64,000 nucleotides of DNA from DATBLE01 sp046734335 (GTDB lineage Bacteria; Actinomycetota; Thermoleophilia; Gaiellales; Gaiellaceae). Made by a program: the position numbers and the translations under genes. Shown here one piece after another: positions 32,140-40,395 of this stretch; positions within the stretch are counted from its first letter, which is position 1; each line of letters opens with the position of its first letter. Below the pieces are notes generated by a model. The model did no database searches, was not told the DNA's origin, and worked only from the letters and a program-made list of their open reading frames with translations. The stretch is from contig JBKPRA010000049.1 of assembly GCA_046734335.1 (NCBI GenBank), forward strand, positions 1 to 64,000, given 5' to 3'.

Positions 32140-34568
32140 GAGGGCGAGTCTACGGAGAGGGCGTACTCGACCGCATCGTCGAGCGGCATTGCCGTCCCCG
32201 TCGCGACCCCACGATCGAACTCCGGTCCGGCGACCGGAAGGAGGTGGGCGGCGTATTCATCCCGCTCGCCCTCCTCCCACTGCCCGATCCGCCCGCGCTC
32301 CGCCTCGGCTTCGATCGCTCCCCAGAGCCGCCCCGCACGCTCAGCGTCGCCGGTCTGAGCTGTCGCCCACGCAAGCGTGGCCAGCGAGAACAGCATCCAT
32401 TGTCGACTTCCGATCTCACGGTTGATCGCCAACGCTCGTATTGCCCGTTCCTGCCCCTCGTCGGTTCGACCCAGGCTGAGCGCGCACTCCGCTGCCGTCC
32501 CGAGGGCTCCCGATTCCCACCAGCGCCACCCGACCTCGCGGGCGAGGACAGCGGCGCGGTCGGCGAGCTCGAACGCTTCCTCGAATCGTCCCTCCTGCAG
32601 TGGTACGTAGCTGAGGATGTGGAGCACCTCCGCCTCGCCCTTGACCGAGCCGACGCTGCGGAAGTACTCGAGACTCTCCTCGCACAGGGCACGGGCGCGT
32701 TCGAGGTCTCCGATCCGCGACGCTTCGACAGCCGATCTGATCAGCGCGAGCGCCTCCCCCCGCCGGTCGCCCAGCTCGCGAAAGAGCGCGAGCGACTCCT
32801 CATGGAGGCGATTTCCCTCCTCGAAGTCGCCGACGATCCAGTGCAGTCCTCCGTAGGACCTGAGCGCCCTCGCCCGCAGCTCGTCGGGGAGCTCGGGGTA
32901 GGCGAGGATCTCCGCGAGCCAGCGTCTCCCCTCGAACGGACCGCACGCCACCCAGAACTGCTCGAGCGCCAGGCAGAGCCGAGCCGCTTCCAGAGGATCC
33001 GCGGCCAGCGCCCACTCGAGTCCATCGCGGATATTCTGGAGCTCCGGGAGCACCAGGTCGTAGCGTTCGAGTTCCTCTCGGTCGTGGGCGAAGCCTGAAC
33101 GCTCCGCGAGGTGCAGGAACCAATCGAAGTGTCGGCTGCGCAGCTGCCGCACGTCCGCTGTCTCGTCCAGTCGCTCGACCGCGAACTCGCGGATCGTCTC
33201 GAGCATCCAGAAGCGGTCGTCAGTCCGTCGAACCAGGCTCTTCTCGACTAGCGACTGGAGCGTGTCGAGGTCGGCCTCGCAGACGGCGACTGCGGCATCG
33301 AGGGTGCATCCGGCGCCGAAGATTGCGAGCCGGGCGAAGAGCTGCCGCTCAGCGGGATCGAGGAGGTCATGGCTCCATTCGATCGTGGCTCTCAGCGTCG
33401 CCTGGCGCGGCTCGGCGTCTCGGCCGCCCTTCAGCAGGTCCAGCCGTTCGGAGAGACGCTCGAGCAACTGGTCCGTCGTCAGCGCCTTCGCACGGGCCGC
33501 AGCGAGCTCGAGGGCCAGTGGCATGTTGTCGAGGCGGCGACACAGCTCCCCCACGGCCCCATCGGCCTCACGCCGTGTCCGCGCACAGAAGAGTTCGACG
33601 GCGTCCTCTTTGGCGAGCGGGAAGACCTCGTACTCGGCCTCGCCGCGAACCTGCAGCCGCTCGCGGGAAGTGACGAGGAGCCGCAGGTTGGGGCATTCCT
33701 CGACGAGGAGGGCGAGGTCGGGTGCGACGTCGACGACCTGCTCGAGATTGTCGAGCAACAGGAGGAGTTCTCGAGTGCCGACGTACTCGGCGAGCCCGTC
33801 CTGAGCGCCGATCACTTTCGCGATCTCCGGTAGGACCAACGCCGGGTCCCGAATCGTCGCCAACGCGACCCAGTACACGCCGTTCTTGAACTCGCCGACC
33901 TCCTCGGAGGCAGCCTCGATCGACAGTCGCGTCTTCCCGGAGCCGCCGGGGCCGGTGAGGGTGACCAGGCGTGATTCCCGGAGCAAGGCCCTCACCTCGG
34001 CAGCCTCCCGGTTCCGTCCCACGAAGCTGGACGCAGGCCTCGGCAGGTTCGTGTTCGAGATCGTCTTCAGCGGCGGGAACGAGCCCGCGCCGAGCTGATA
34101 GATCCAGATCGGCCGGTCGAAATCCTTGAATCGATGCTCGCCGAGGTCGAGCACCTCGTCGTCGAGAAGGTCGCGGGCCGCTTTCGAGAGCACCACCTGA
34201 CCCCCGTGGGCGGAAGCCGCGACGCGTGCTCCGAGATGAACGTCCTCGCCGACGTACCCCTCGCCGGTGCGAAGCGGCGTCCCCGTATGCAGCCCCATCC
34301 GCACTCGCATGGCGCCGTGCGCGAGAGCTGCCTGCGCCAAAAGAGCGCTCGAAGCAGCAGCCCGCGGCTCGGAGAAGACATAGAAGAACGCGTCGCCCTG
34401 CGTGTCCACTTCGACGCCCTGATTCGCGGCAAAGGCCGCGCGGACGACACGCCTGTGCTCGGCCAGTGCCGCTGCGTACGTGTCCGGACCGAGCTCGTTC
34501 AGGAGTCGGGTCGAGCCTTCGATGTCGGTGAAGAGAAGCGTCACCGTCCCGGAAGGAAGCTCGCGCAT
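32136..34568 (-). CDS. Class III adenylate cyclase-AAA/NB-ARC ATPase-TPR regulator
   Basis: An 810-residue multidomain signalling protein. Residues 8-160 are a class III nucleotide cyclase domain with LFTDIEGST (metal aspartate D15), QGDAFFYVF (second metal aspartate D59) and a substrate-binding region near RMGLHTG. Residues 180-470 form an NB-ARC/AAA ATPase with Walker A GPGGSGKT (207-214), LLLLDNLEQV (Walker B) and a winged-helix region near 420-490. Residues 530-810 are helical repeats of the TPR type. No DNA-binding domain is obvious. This architecture is frequent in actinobacteria, where most members are orphan regulators; the cyclase's activity is not certain. The ATG at 34568 has only nine bases before a divergent gene. 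Confidence 0.88.
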   Translation of the reverse strand: MRELPSGTVTLLFTDIEGSTRLLNELGPDTYAAALAEHRRVVRAAFAANQGVEVDTQGDAFFYVFSEPRAAASSALLAQAALAHGAMRVRMGLHTGTPLRTGEGYVGEDVHLGARVAASAHGGQVVLSKAARDLLDDEVLDLGEHRFKDFDRPIWIYQLGAGSFPPLKTISNTNLPRPASSFVGRNREAAEVRALLRESRLVTLTGPGGSGKTRLSIEAASEEVGEFKNGVYWVALATIRDPALVLPEIAKVIGAQDGLAEYVGTRELLLLLDNLEQVVDVAPDLALLVEECPNLRLLVTSRERLQVRGEAEYEVFPLAKEDAVELFCARTRREADGAVGELCRRLDNMPLALELAAARAKALTTDQLLERLSERLDLLKGGRDAEPRQATLRATIEWSHDLLDPAERQLFARLAIFGAGCTLDAAVAVCEADLDTLQSLVEKSLVRRTDDRFWMLETIREFAVERLDETADVRQLRSRHFDWFLHLAERSGFAHDREELERYDLVLPELQNIRDGLEWALAADPLEAARLCLALEQFWVACGPFEGRRWLAEILAYPELPDELRARALRSYGGLHWIVGDFEEGNRLHEESLALFRELGDRRGEALALIRSAVEASRIGDLERARALCEESLEYFRSVGSVKGEAEVLHILSYVPLQEGRFEEAFELADRAAVLAREVGWRWWESGALGTAAECALSLGRTDEGQERAIRALAINREIGSRQWMLFSLATLAWATAQTGDAERAGRLWGAIEAEAERGRIGQWEEGERDEYAAHLLPVAGPEFDRGVATGTAMPLDDAVEYALSVDSPS

Positions 34569-34577
34569 CGCGTAATC

Positions 34578-35456
34578 ATGCGCTCGATGCGCGTCTACGT
34601 CACTGGAGCGAGCGGGTTCATCGGAAGCCACGTCGCCCGTGAACTGCGCGAATGCGGCTACGACGTCCACGAGGACTGGGTCGACGTGCTGGACGCCACG
34701 AGAGTGCGGCGCGTCGTCGCCGGTTGCGACGCCGTCGTCCACGTCGCAGCGCTATACAGCTTCCGGGCGCCCGCCCGTGAGCTCGAGGCGGTCAACGTCC
34801 GCGGGACCACGAACGTGATCGAGGCCTGCCGTGCGACCGGCGTCGGCCGACTGCTCGCGACCAGCACGTGCGCGACCTGCGGGCCGGTGCCCGGGCGACA
34901 GGCGACCGAAACCGACCTGCCGCCGGATTGGGAGCTGGCGGTGCCGTACAAGCGGACAAAGCTCGCGGCCGAGCGGCTCGTGCTCGCCGCAGGAGGCGTC
35001 TGCGTCAACCCGACGACGCCGGTCGGAGATGGCGACCGCGCCCCGACGCCGACCGGCGCCATGATCCGCGGCGTTGCCACCGGTCGCCACCGCGCCTACC
35101 CGCGGATCGGCCTCAACGTCGTCGACGTCCGCGACGTCGCACGCGGCCACCTGCTGGCGCTCGAGCAGGGGTGCCCCGGCGAGCGCTACCTGCTCGGGGG
35201 TGCCGACCTGCCGATGCGCGAGCTCTTCGCGGCGGTGGCGTCCCTGGCCAGACGGCCGAAGCCCCGGATACCCGTACCCCACGCCGCGATCCGCGCCGGC
35301 GCCGCCCTGGGCCTGGTCAACCGGAACGAAGCGATCCTCGCCCGCACGCCGGCGTACTTCTCGTGGGCGAAGGCGGCTCGGGAGCTCGGCTACAGACCCG
35401 GTCCGGTCGAGCCGGCGCTGGCACGGGCGGTGGAGGAAGTCCTCAGTGCTTCTTGA
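34578..35456 (+). CDS. NAD-dependent sugar epimerase, HpnA-like SDR
   Basis: A 292-residue extended short-chain dehydrogenase. It has VTGASGFIGSH (8-18), the catalytic YKRTK (Y124, K128) and GDGDRAPTPTG followed by YPRIGLNVVDVRDVARGH, a pattern very like hopanoid-associated sugar epimerase HpnA and other NAD-dependent epimerases. The serine of the triad is plausibly in LLATSTCATCG. Two starts are possible, ATG at 34578 or ATG at 34587 (MRVYVTGA); neither has a ribosome-binding site. The gene diverges from the cyclase-ATPase gene with a gap of only nine bases. Its end overlaps the small convergent gene by 14 bases. The substrate is unknown. Confidence 0.82.
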   Translation: MRSMRVYVTGASGFIGSHVARELRECGYDVHEDWVDVLDATRVRRVVAGCDAVVHVAALYSFRAPARELEAVNVRGTTNVIEACRATGVGRLLATSTCATCGPVPGRQATETDLPPDWELAVPYKRTKLAAERLVLAAGGVCVNPTTPVGDGDRAPTPTGAMIRGVATGRHRAYPRIGLNVVDVRDVARGHLLALEQGCPGERYLLGGADLPMRELFAAVASLARRPKPRIPVPHAAIRAGAALGLVNRNEAILARTPAYFSWAKAARELGYRPGPVEPALARAVEEVLSAS

Positions 35457-35571
35457 GCTTCCGCGACAGCGTGCCGAGGCCAATCACGCCGAGGAAGATC
35501 AGGCCGACGATCAGCATCCCGGTGATGACGTCCCGACCTTCCGAGGCGGAGTCGGCGAGCAACGCGAGCAC
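35443..35571 (-). CDS. Very small single-pass membrane protein
   Basis: A 42-residue open frame that starts with GTG at 35571: a short extracytoplasmic or cytosolic part (LALLADSASEGRD), one hydrophobic stretch (about 15-33, VITGMLIVGLIFLGVIGLG) and a basic tail RKLKKH. The composition is that of a real membrane peptide: the GTG start, single hydrophobic core and lysine tail are all present and the frame ends cleanly. It overlaps the end of the epimerase gene tail-to-tail by 14 bases and follows the 171-residue gene by 9 bases. Its role is unknown. Confidence 0.55.
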   Translation of the reverse strand: MLALLADSASEGRDVITGMLIVGLIFLGVIGLGTLSRKLKKH

Positions 35572-35580
35572 GGCGCGAGT

Positions 35581-36096
35581 CTAACCGACCCGTTCGGCGT
35601 GCAGCGCGAAGGCGCGATCGAGGGCGTCGTCGTCGACCGCCTGCCGCGCGAGCGCATCAAGCACCGTCGGCTCCCGGCTTTCCCGTAGCGGGCTTCGGCC
35701 GAGCAGCGCCGCAGTCGCAGCCCAGGCCTCGCCGTCGCCGGCGCTGCCGTCCGCGCGAAGCTGCGCGCAGAGCGAGATCAGCGCCGCGAGATCCGCAACC
35801 GCGTCGACGTCCTCGTACGCGGCCACCCGGACGAGCCCGTGGGCATAGAGGTAGTCGCCGAGCAGCAGGGCGCTGTGCCCGTCGGCAGCGAAGAGACGCG
35901 GCCGCCCGTAGTGGAGCAGGTATCCCTCGTAGATCGTCTCCAGGCCGACGTCGTAGCGGGCGTCGCCGAGCAGCGGCGAGAAGACCGGGACGAGCTCGCG
36001 GTCGCCGGCGTCGAGCAACGCCTCATCCCAGAGCGGGCTCTCAGCCGCCGCCTCGTCGGCGATCACGTCCCAGAGATCAAGCGAAGAAGCTGGCAA
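35581..36096 (-). CDS. Conserved-looking protein of unknown function next to hemL
   Basis: A 171-residue acidic, mostly helical soluble protein. I cannot assign a family. The stretch LLLGDYLYAHGL, with flanking helices rich in alanine and aspartate, looks faintly like the GDYLLA helix of polyprenyl synthase-fold proteins, but no DDXXD is present. I chose the TTG at 36096, which has GGAGG four bases upstream and overlaps the end of hemL by 20 bases; the frame extends upstream only as noise. Tight coupling with hemL suggests a role in haem or tetrapyrrole supply, or in a haem-dependent quinone process. Confidence 0.5.
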   Translation of the reverse strand: MPASSLDLWDVIADEAAAESPLWDEALLDAGDRELVPVFSPLLGDARYDVGLETIYEGYLLHYGRPRLFAADGHSALLLGDYLYAHGLVRVAAYEDVDAVADLAALISLCAQLRADGSAGDGEAWAATAALLGRSPLRESREPTVLDALARQAVDDDALDRAFALHAERVG

Positions 36097-37339
36097 CGGC
36101 CTCCACCGTCCTCTCGATCTCGGCATCGCCGTGCGCAGTCGAGACGAACAGTGCCTCGAACTGCGACGGGGCGACGTACACGCCGTGCGCGAGCAGGTGA
36201 CGGAAGAGCGCGCCGTAGCGCTCCGTGTCACAGGCCTGTGCCTCCTCGAAGCGCGTCACCGGCCCGTCCGTCAGGAACAGGGTGAGCATCCCCCCGACCC
36301 GCTGGACCCTGCCGAACGGAGCCAGCCCCTCCTCCAACTGCGCGCCGATCGCCTCCAGCCACTCGTACACCGCTCCGTCGCGGAGCCGCCGCAACACGGA
36401 GAGCCCGGCCGCGGTCGCCAGCGGATTCCCCGACAGCGTCCCGGCCTGGTAGACGGGGCCGACGGGAGCGAGCTGCTCCATCGCCTCGGCACGTCCGCCG
36501 AATGCCGCCAGCGGCAGCCCGCCGCCGACGATCTTGCCGAGGATGGTCAGGTCAGGCAGGACGCCGAAGCGCTCCTGCGCTCCGCCGCGGGCGACGCGGA
36601 AGCCGGTGATCACCTCGTCGAAGACGAGCATCGCGCCGGAGGCATTGCAGAGGTCGCGCAGCGCCTCGAGGAAGCCGGGCGCCGGCGGCACGACGCCCAT
36701 GTTCCCCGCGACCGGCTCGACGACGATGCACGCGAGCCCCTCGCCCCACTGCGCCACGGCCGCCGCGACTGCGTCGACGTCGTTGTACGGGCAGACGATC
36801 GTGTCGGCCGCCGCGCCGGTCGGAACGCCGGGAGAGCCGGGGATCCCGAGCGTGGCGACCCCGGACCCCGCGCTCGCGAGCAGCGCGTCGGCGTGGCCGT
36901 GGTAGCAGCCGGCGAACTTGATCACCCGATCGCGCCTGGTCGCCCCGCGGGCGAGCCGGATCGCGCTCATCGCCGCCTCCGTCCCGGATGAGACGAGCCG
37001 CACCATCTCCACCGACGGGACGGCATCGACGATCTCCACGGCCAGCTCGACCTCGACCTCGGTCGGGGCGCCGAACGACGTACCCCGTTCGGCCGCCTCG
37101 ACGACCGCCGCCAGGGTCTCCGGGTCCGCGTGCCCGAAGATCAGCGGCCCCCACGACATCACCCAGTCGACGTAGCGACGGCCCTCGACATCCTCGATCT
37201 CGGCGCCCTCCGCACGGGCCATGAACACCGGCTCGTCCAACCCGACCGCGCGCATCGCGCGTACGGGCGAGTTGACGCCGCCGGGGATCAGCTCGAGCGC
37301 GCGCCGGTACAGGTCGGAGCGCGTGCTCAGAGAGTTCAC
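36077..37339 (-). CDS. hemL: Glutamate-1-semialdehyde 2,1-aminomutase
   Basis: A 420-residue PLP enzyme that converts glutamate-1-semialdehyde to 5-aminolevulinate, the entry to haem in the C5 pathway. It has LIPGGVNSPVRA (17-28), SSGTEA (117-122), DEVITGFR (241-248) and the Schiff-base lysine K269 in TILGKIVGGG. The length matches the family. The GTG at 37339 is the natural start. It is downstream of hemB on the same strand but separated by 109 bases with two hairpins, so it may have its own promoter. Its end overlaps the next, unassigned gene by 20 bases. Confidence 0.95.
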   Translation of the reverse strand: MNSLSTRSDLYRRALELIPGGVNSPVRAMRAVGLDEPVFMARAEGAEIEDVEGRRYVDWVMSWGPLIFGHADPETLAAVVEAAERGTSFGAPTEVEVELAVEIVDAVPSVEMVRLVSSGTEAAMSAIRLARGATRRDRVIKFAGCYHGHADALLASAGSGVATLGIPGSPGVPTGAAADTIVCPYNDVDAVAAAVAQWGEGLACIVVEPVAGNMGVVPPAPGFLEALRDLCNASGAMLVFDEVITGFRVARGGAQERFGVLPDLTILGKIVGGGLPLAAFGGRAEAMEQLAPVGPVYQAGTLSGNPLATAAGLSVLRRLRDGAVYEWLEAIGAQLEEGLAPFGRVQRVGGMLTLFLTDGPVTRFEEAQACDTERYGALFRHLLAHGVYVAPSQFEALFVSTAHGDAEIERTVEAVASFFA

Positions 37340-37350
37340 TGTCGCCCGCC

Positions 37351-37380
37351 CACTCGCCGACTGGGTGCGACGGGCGAGTG
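37351..37380. repeat. Inverted repeat upstream of hemL
   Basis: CACTCGCC (37351-37358) and GGCGAGTG (37373-37380) form an 8-base perfect stem around 14 bases, immediately before the hemL start codon at 37339. It could be a leader structure or an operator. Nothing identifies the factor. Confidence 0.35.
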
Positions 37381-37408
37381 CGACGCAAGGACGCCGCCTC
37401 GCGCCGCC

Positions 37409-37433
37409 CAGCGCGGCGGGGCGTCCCGCGCTG
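37409..37433 (-). terminator. Hairpin terminator after hemB
   Basis: CAGCGCGG (37409-37416) and CCGCGCTG (37426-37433) form a perfect 8-base stem with a 9-base loop, and GCC/GGC bases outside extend it with one bulge. It lies 16 bases past the hemB stop codon, as expected for a terminator, without a clear T-run. Confidence 0.55.
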
Positions 37434-37448
37434 TGGGCGATAGCGAGA

Positions 37449-38399
37449 TCAAGTAAGCCAAGAGGCCAGGTCTTTCGCCCAGTACGAGACGATGATGTCG
37501 GCGCCGGCGCGCTTGATCGCCGTCAGCGATTCCAGCGCGGCCGTCTGCTCGTCCAGCCAGCCGCGAGCCGCGGCGGCCTTCACCATCGCGTATTCGCCGG
37601 AGACGTTGTAGGCCGCGAGGGGCACGTCGAAGCGATCGCGCGCCGCCCGGATCACATCGAGGTACGGAAGGGCCGGCTTGACCATGATCACGTCGGCACC
37701 CTCGGCGACGTCGAGCTCGCACTCGCGAAGCGCCTCGCGGACGTTCGCAGGATCCATCTGGTAGCCGCGCCGGTCGCCGAACGACGGCGCCGAGTCGGCC
37801 GCCTCGCGGAACGGCCCGTAGAACGCCGAGGCGTACTTGGCCGAGTACGCAACGATCGGCGTCTCCGGCAGCGCCTCGCGGATCGCCGCGACGCGACCGT
37901 CCATCATGTCGCTCGGACAGACCGCGTCGGCGCCGGCGTCGACGTGCGATGCCGCCGTGCGCGCGAGCAGGTCCAGCGTCGCGTCGTTGTCGACCTCGCC
38001 GTCCACGATCACGCCACAGTGGCCGTGGTCGGTGTACTCGCAGAGGCAGACGTCGGTGAGCAGGACGAGCTCGGGAAACCGGGGGCGCAGGTCGCGCAGC
38101 GCACGCTGGATCACGCCGCCGTCGTCCCAGGCACCCGAGCCCTCCTCGTCCTTCTCGTCCGGGATCCCGAACAGGATCACGGCGCGCACGCCGGCCCCGA
38201 ACAGCCGGTCGACTTCCTCGCCGACCTCCTCCACCGACCAACGGCCCATGGCCGGCAGCGCCTCGTTCGACTCCGACCTGGGCCCGACGAACAGCGGCAT
38301 GACGAAATCGTCGAGCTCGAGCCTGGTCTCGCGTACCAGCGAGCGCAGGGCGCCCGTCCGGCGCAGGCGGCGGAGCCGCGTCACGGGGAACGTGCTCAC
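37449..38399 (-). CDS. hemB: Delta-aminolevulinic acid dehydratase (porphobilinogen synthase)
   Basis: A 316-residue HemB that condenses two 5-aminolevulinates into porphobilinogen. The zinc-type metal site DVCLCEYTDHGHCG has C118, C120 and C128, so it is the zinc-dependent subtype. The two active-site lysines are K188 (YSAKYAS) and K241 (MVKPALPY). The GTG at 38399 starts the family homology. It is preceded by TACCCT six bases upstream (38406-38411), the spacing of a leaderless message. It sits just after the ABC permease gene and ends near a hairpin terminator. Confidence 0.95.
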   Translation of the reverse strand: MSTFPVTRLRRLRRTGALRSLVRETRLELDDFVMPLFVGPRSESNEALPAMGRWSVEEVGEEVDRLFGAGVRAVILFGIPDEKDEEGSGAWDDGGVIQRALRDLRPRFPELVLLTDVCLCEYTDHGHCGVIVDGEVDNDATLDLLARTAASHVDAGADAVCPSDMMDGRVAAIREALPETPIVAYSAKYASAFYGPFREAADSAPSFGDRRGYQMDPANVREALRECELDVAEGADVIMVKPALPYLDVIRAARDRFDVPLAAYNVSGEYAMVKAAAARGWLDEQTAALESLTAIKRAGADIIVSYWAKDLASWLT

Positions 38400-38416
38400 G
38401 CCAGAAGGGTAGTGCG

Positions 38417-39745
38417 CTAGGCGGTGAGGCGGCGAATCGACAGCCGCGTCAGGAGACCGAACAGCGCTCCAAGGCCGACCAGCCAGGCGGCCTCGCGCGC
38501 GACTGTCCCCCACGGCGAGCCGTCGTACAGCGCCGAGGCGAAGAAGCGGACGGCGTGCACGAACGGGAAGGCATCGCTGATCCAGGCCGCAGTCGGGACG
38601 ATCTCCCGCGGGACCAGGCCGAGGAAGACGACGGGGAGCACGACCAGGATTCCGACCAGGGAGGCGGCCCGCGACTCGCGCGTCAGCGCCCCGACAAGCG
38701 TCCCGACCGCCCCGACCGCCGCTCCGGCGAGCAGGACGCCGACGAGCACGAGCGGCAACCGCTGCCACGGCTCGCCGCCGTGGACGCCGCCCGCCTCGAC
38801 GGCGATCCCGAAGCCGACGAGGATCGCGAGACCGACCCCCAACGCGACCGTCACTGCCAGTCCGATCTTGGCGACGATCAGCTGACCCAGGCCGACGAGC
38901 CCGCGCACCAGTCGGCCGATCGCGTTCTCGTCGCGCTCGGCCGCGAGCGCCCCGCCCGCGAGCAGCAGGCCCAAGAAGCTGATCGTGATCGCCAGCCCAT
39001 ATGCCTGCACCTGCGCCGAGAGCAGCGACGTGCGGCCCTGCCCCTTCTCCTCATCGAGGACGACGGGGCTCGCGGTCGCCCGGATCGCGTTGCCGGTGAG
39101 CGCCAGCGCAAGCCTCGCGTCGTCCACGAAGTCGGCGATCTTCGCCTTCTGCGGCGAGTCGGGCACATCCGCGAGCAGCCGCTTCGTCCCGTCGAGACCG
39201 ATGATCGAGAAGTCGTGGCCGAGGACGCGGCCCTTGCCACCGTGCAGAAGCAGGTTCACGTACTCGAGGTCAGCCTGGATGAAGGCCTTCTGCAGCTTCA
39301 GGTTGAGGTTGTAGACGAGCGCCTGCATCTGCTGTCGCACGCGGGGGGTGATCCCACCGCTGCCGGTCGCGAGCGTCAGGTGCGGGCTCGACACCAGCCC
39401 CTTCAGGTCGGCGACGAAACCCTGGGGCACGGTCACGACCGCCGAGACGCGACCCGATGCGAGCTGCTGCGCGGCCTGCTGCTCGGACATGCGGACGATC
39501 TCGACGTTCTTGCCGACGTCGCGGATCAGGTTGTCGATGCTGAACGACTGCCCTGCGACCCTGACCCGGTGCGGGATCCCGTCCTTGTCGACGAAGGCGA
39601 CCCGCGGCTTTGCATTCGCATAGGCGGCGGTCAGGCCGATCAGCAGTGCGATCACGAGCGGGTACGCGATCAGGACGCCGAGCAGCGCCGGCGACCGCCG
39701 GAGAACAAGGAGGTCCTTCCGCAGGATCAGCCATGCCTGTCTCAC
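38417..39745 (-). CDS. ABC-2 type export permease
   Basis: A 442-residue ABC-2 family permease. It has one N-terminal membrane segment (about 20-42), then a large extracytoplasmic region of some 190 residues, then five to six C-terminal segments (about 245-435) containing the RLPLVLVGVLLAGAAVGAVG type of hydrophobic repeats. The large loop between the first two segments is typical of the ABC2_membrane_3/YhgE-like exporters used for drugs, lipids or polysaccharides. The GTG at 39745 overlaps the stop of the ATPase gene as GTGA, so the two form one transporter. The cargo is unknown. Confidence 0.88.
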   Translation of the reverse strand: MRQAWLILRKDLLVLRRSPALLGVLIAYPLVIALLIGLTAAYANAKPRVAFVDKDGIPHRVRVAGQSFSIDNLIRDVGKNVEIVRMSEQQAAQQLASGRVSAVVTVPQGFVADLKGLVSSPHLTLATGSGGITPRVRQQMQALVYNLNLKLQKAFIQADLEYVNLLLHGGKGRVLGHDFSIIGLDGTKRLLADVPDSPQKAKIADFVDDARLALALTGNAIRATASPVVLDEEKGQGRTSLLSAQVQAYGLAITISFLGLLLAGGALAAERDENAIGRLVRGLVGLGQLIVAKIGLAVTVALGVGLAILVGFGIAVEAGGVHGGEPWQRLPLVLVGVLLAGAAVGAVGTLVGALTRESRAASLVGILVVLPVVFLGLVPREIVPTAAWISDAFPFVHAVRFFASALYDGSPWGTVAREAAWLVGLGALFGLLTRLSIRRLTA

Positions 39746-40395
39746 ATCAGGCTTCCGGCAGCTTCGGAGGTCAGGTAGGCCGCGACCGGCCCGTCGAAGA
39801 CGACATGGCCGTCGAGCAACGCGGCCACGCGGTCGGCCACGTGCTCGAGGTCATCCAGGTTCTGGGTGACGAGCACGACGGCGCCGCCCGCGTCCCGGAC
39901 ACCGCGCGCCGTCTCCCAGAGCCGCCGGCGCTGGCGCGGGTCGAGCGCCGCGGTCGGCTCGTCGAGGAGCAGCACGTGCGGGTCGGGCAGCAGAGAGATC
40001 GCCAGGTCGAGGCGCTGGCGGTTGCCGACGGACAGCGCCGCCGCCGGACGGTCGTCGTCGGGCAGCTCCAGCCGCTCGAGCATCCGCTGGGGGTCTCCGG
40101 CCTGCTCGAGCCGCGCGAAGAGCTCGAGGTTCTGGCGGGGTGACAGCCGCCCGTAGTGGGCGGCCCGCTGCGGCATCCAGCCCGCGCGCACCCCGTCGGC
40201 CCGCTCGACCGCGCCCGTGCTCGGCTGCTGGGCACCGGCCAGGATCGCGAGCAGCGTCGACTTCCCGGCGCCGTTCGGCCCGACCAGAGCCAGGGCCTCG
40301 CCGCGGTGCACCTCGAGGTCGGTCTCCGCCAGCGCCACGTGGTCGCTGAACCGGCGGGAGACGCCGCGCGCGACGAGGAGCGGCCCGTCGCTCAC
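39742..40395 (-). CDS. ABC transporter ATP-binding protein
   Basis: A 217-residue ABC ATPase with Walker A GPNGAGKST (39-47), a Q-loop near 75, a signature motif written LSVGN (121-125, normally LSGGQ), Walker B LLLDEP (142-147), and QN in place of the H-loop histidine (LVTQNLDDL). The changed signature and switch residue may lower its activity, or may be specific to this transporter type. It starts with GTG at 40395, overlapping the AI-2E permease stop as GTGA, and is coupled to the ABC-2 permease downstream. Confidence 0.88.
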   Translation of the reverse strand: MSDGPLLVARGVSRRFSDHVALAETDLEVHRGEALALVGPNGAGKSTLLAILAGAQQPSTGAVERADGVRAGWMPQRAAHYGRLSPRQNLELFARLEQAGDPQRMLERLELPDDDRPAAALSVGNRQRLDLAISLLPDPHVLLLDEPTAALDPRQRRRLWETARGVRDAGGAVVLVTQNLDDLEHVADRVAALLDGHVVFDGPVAAYLTSEAAGSLM

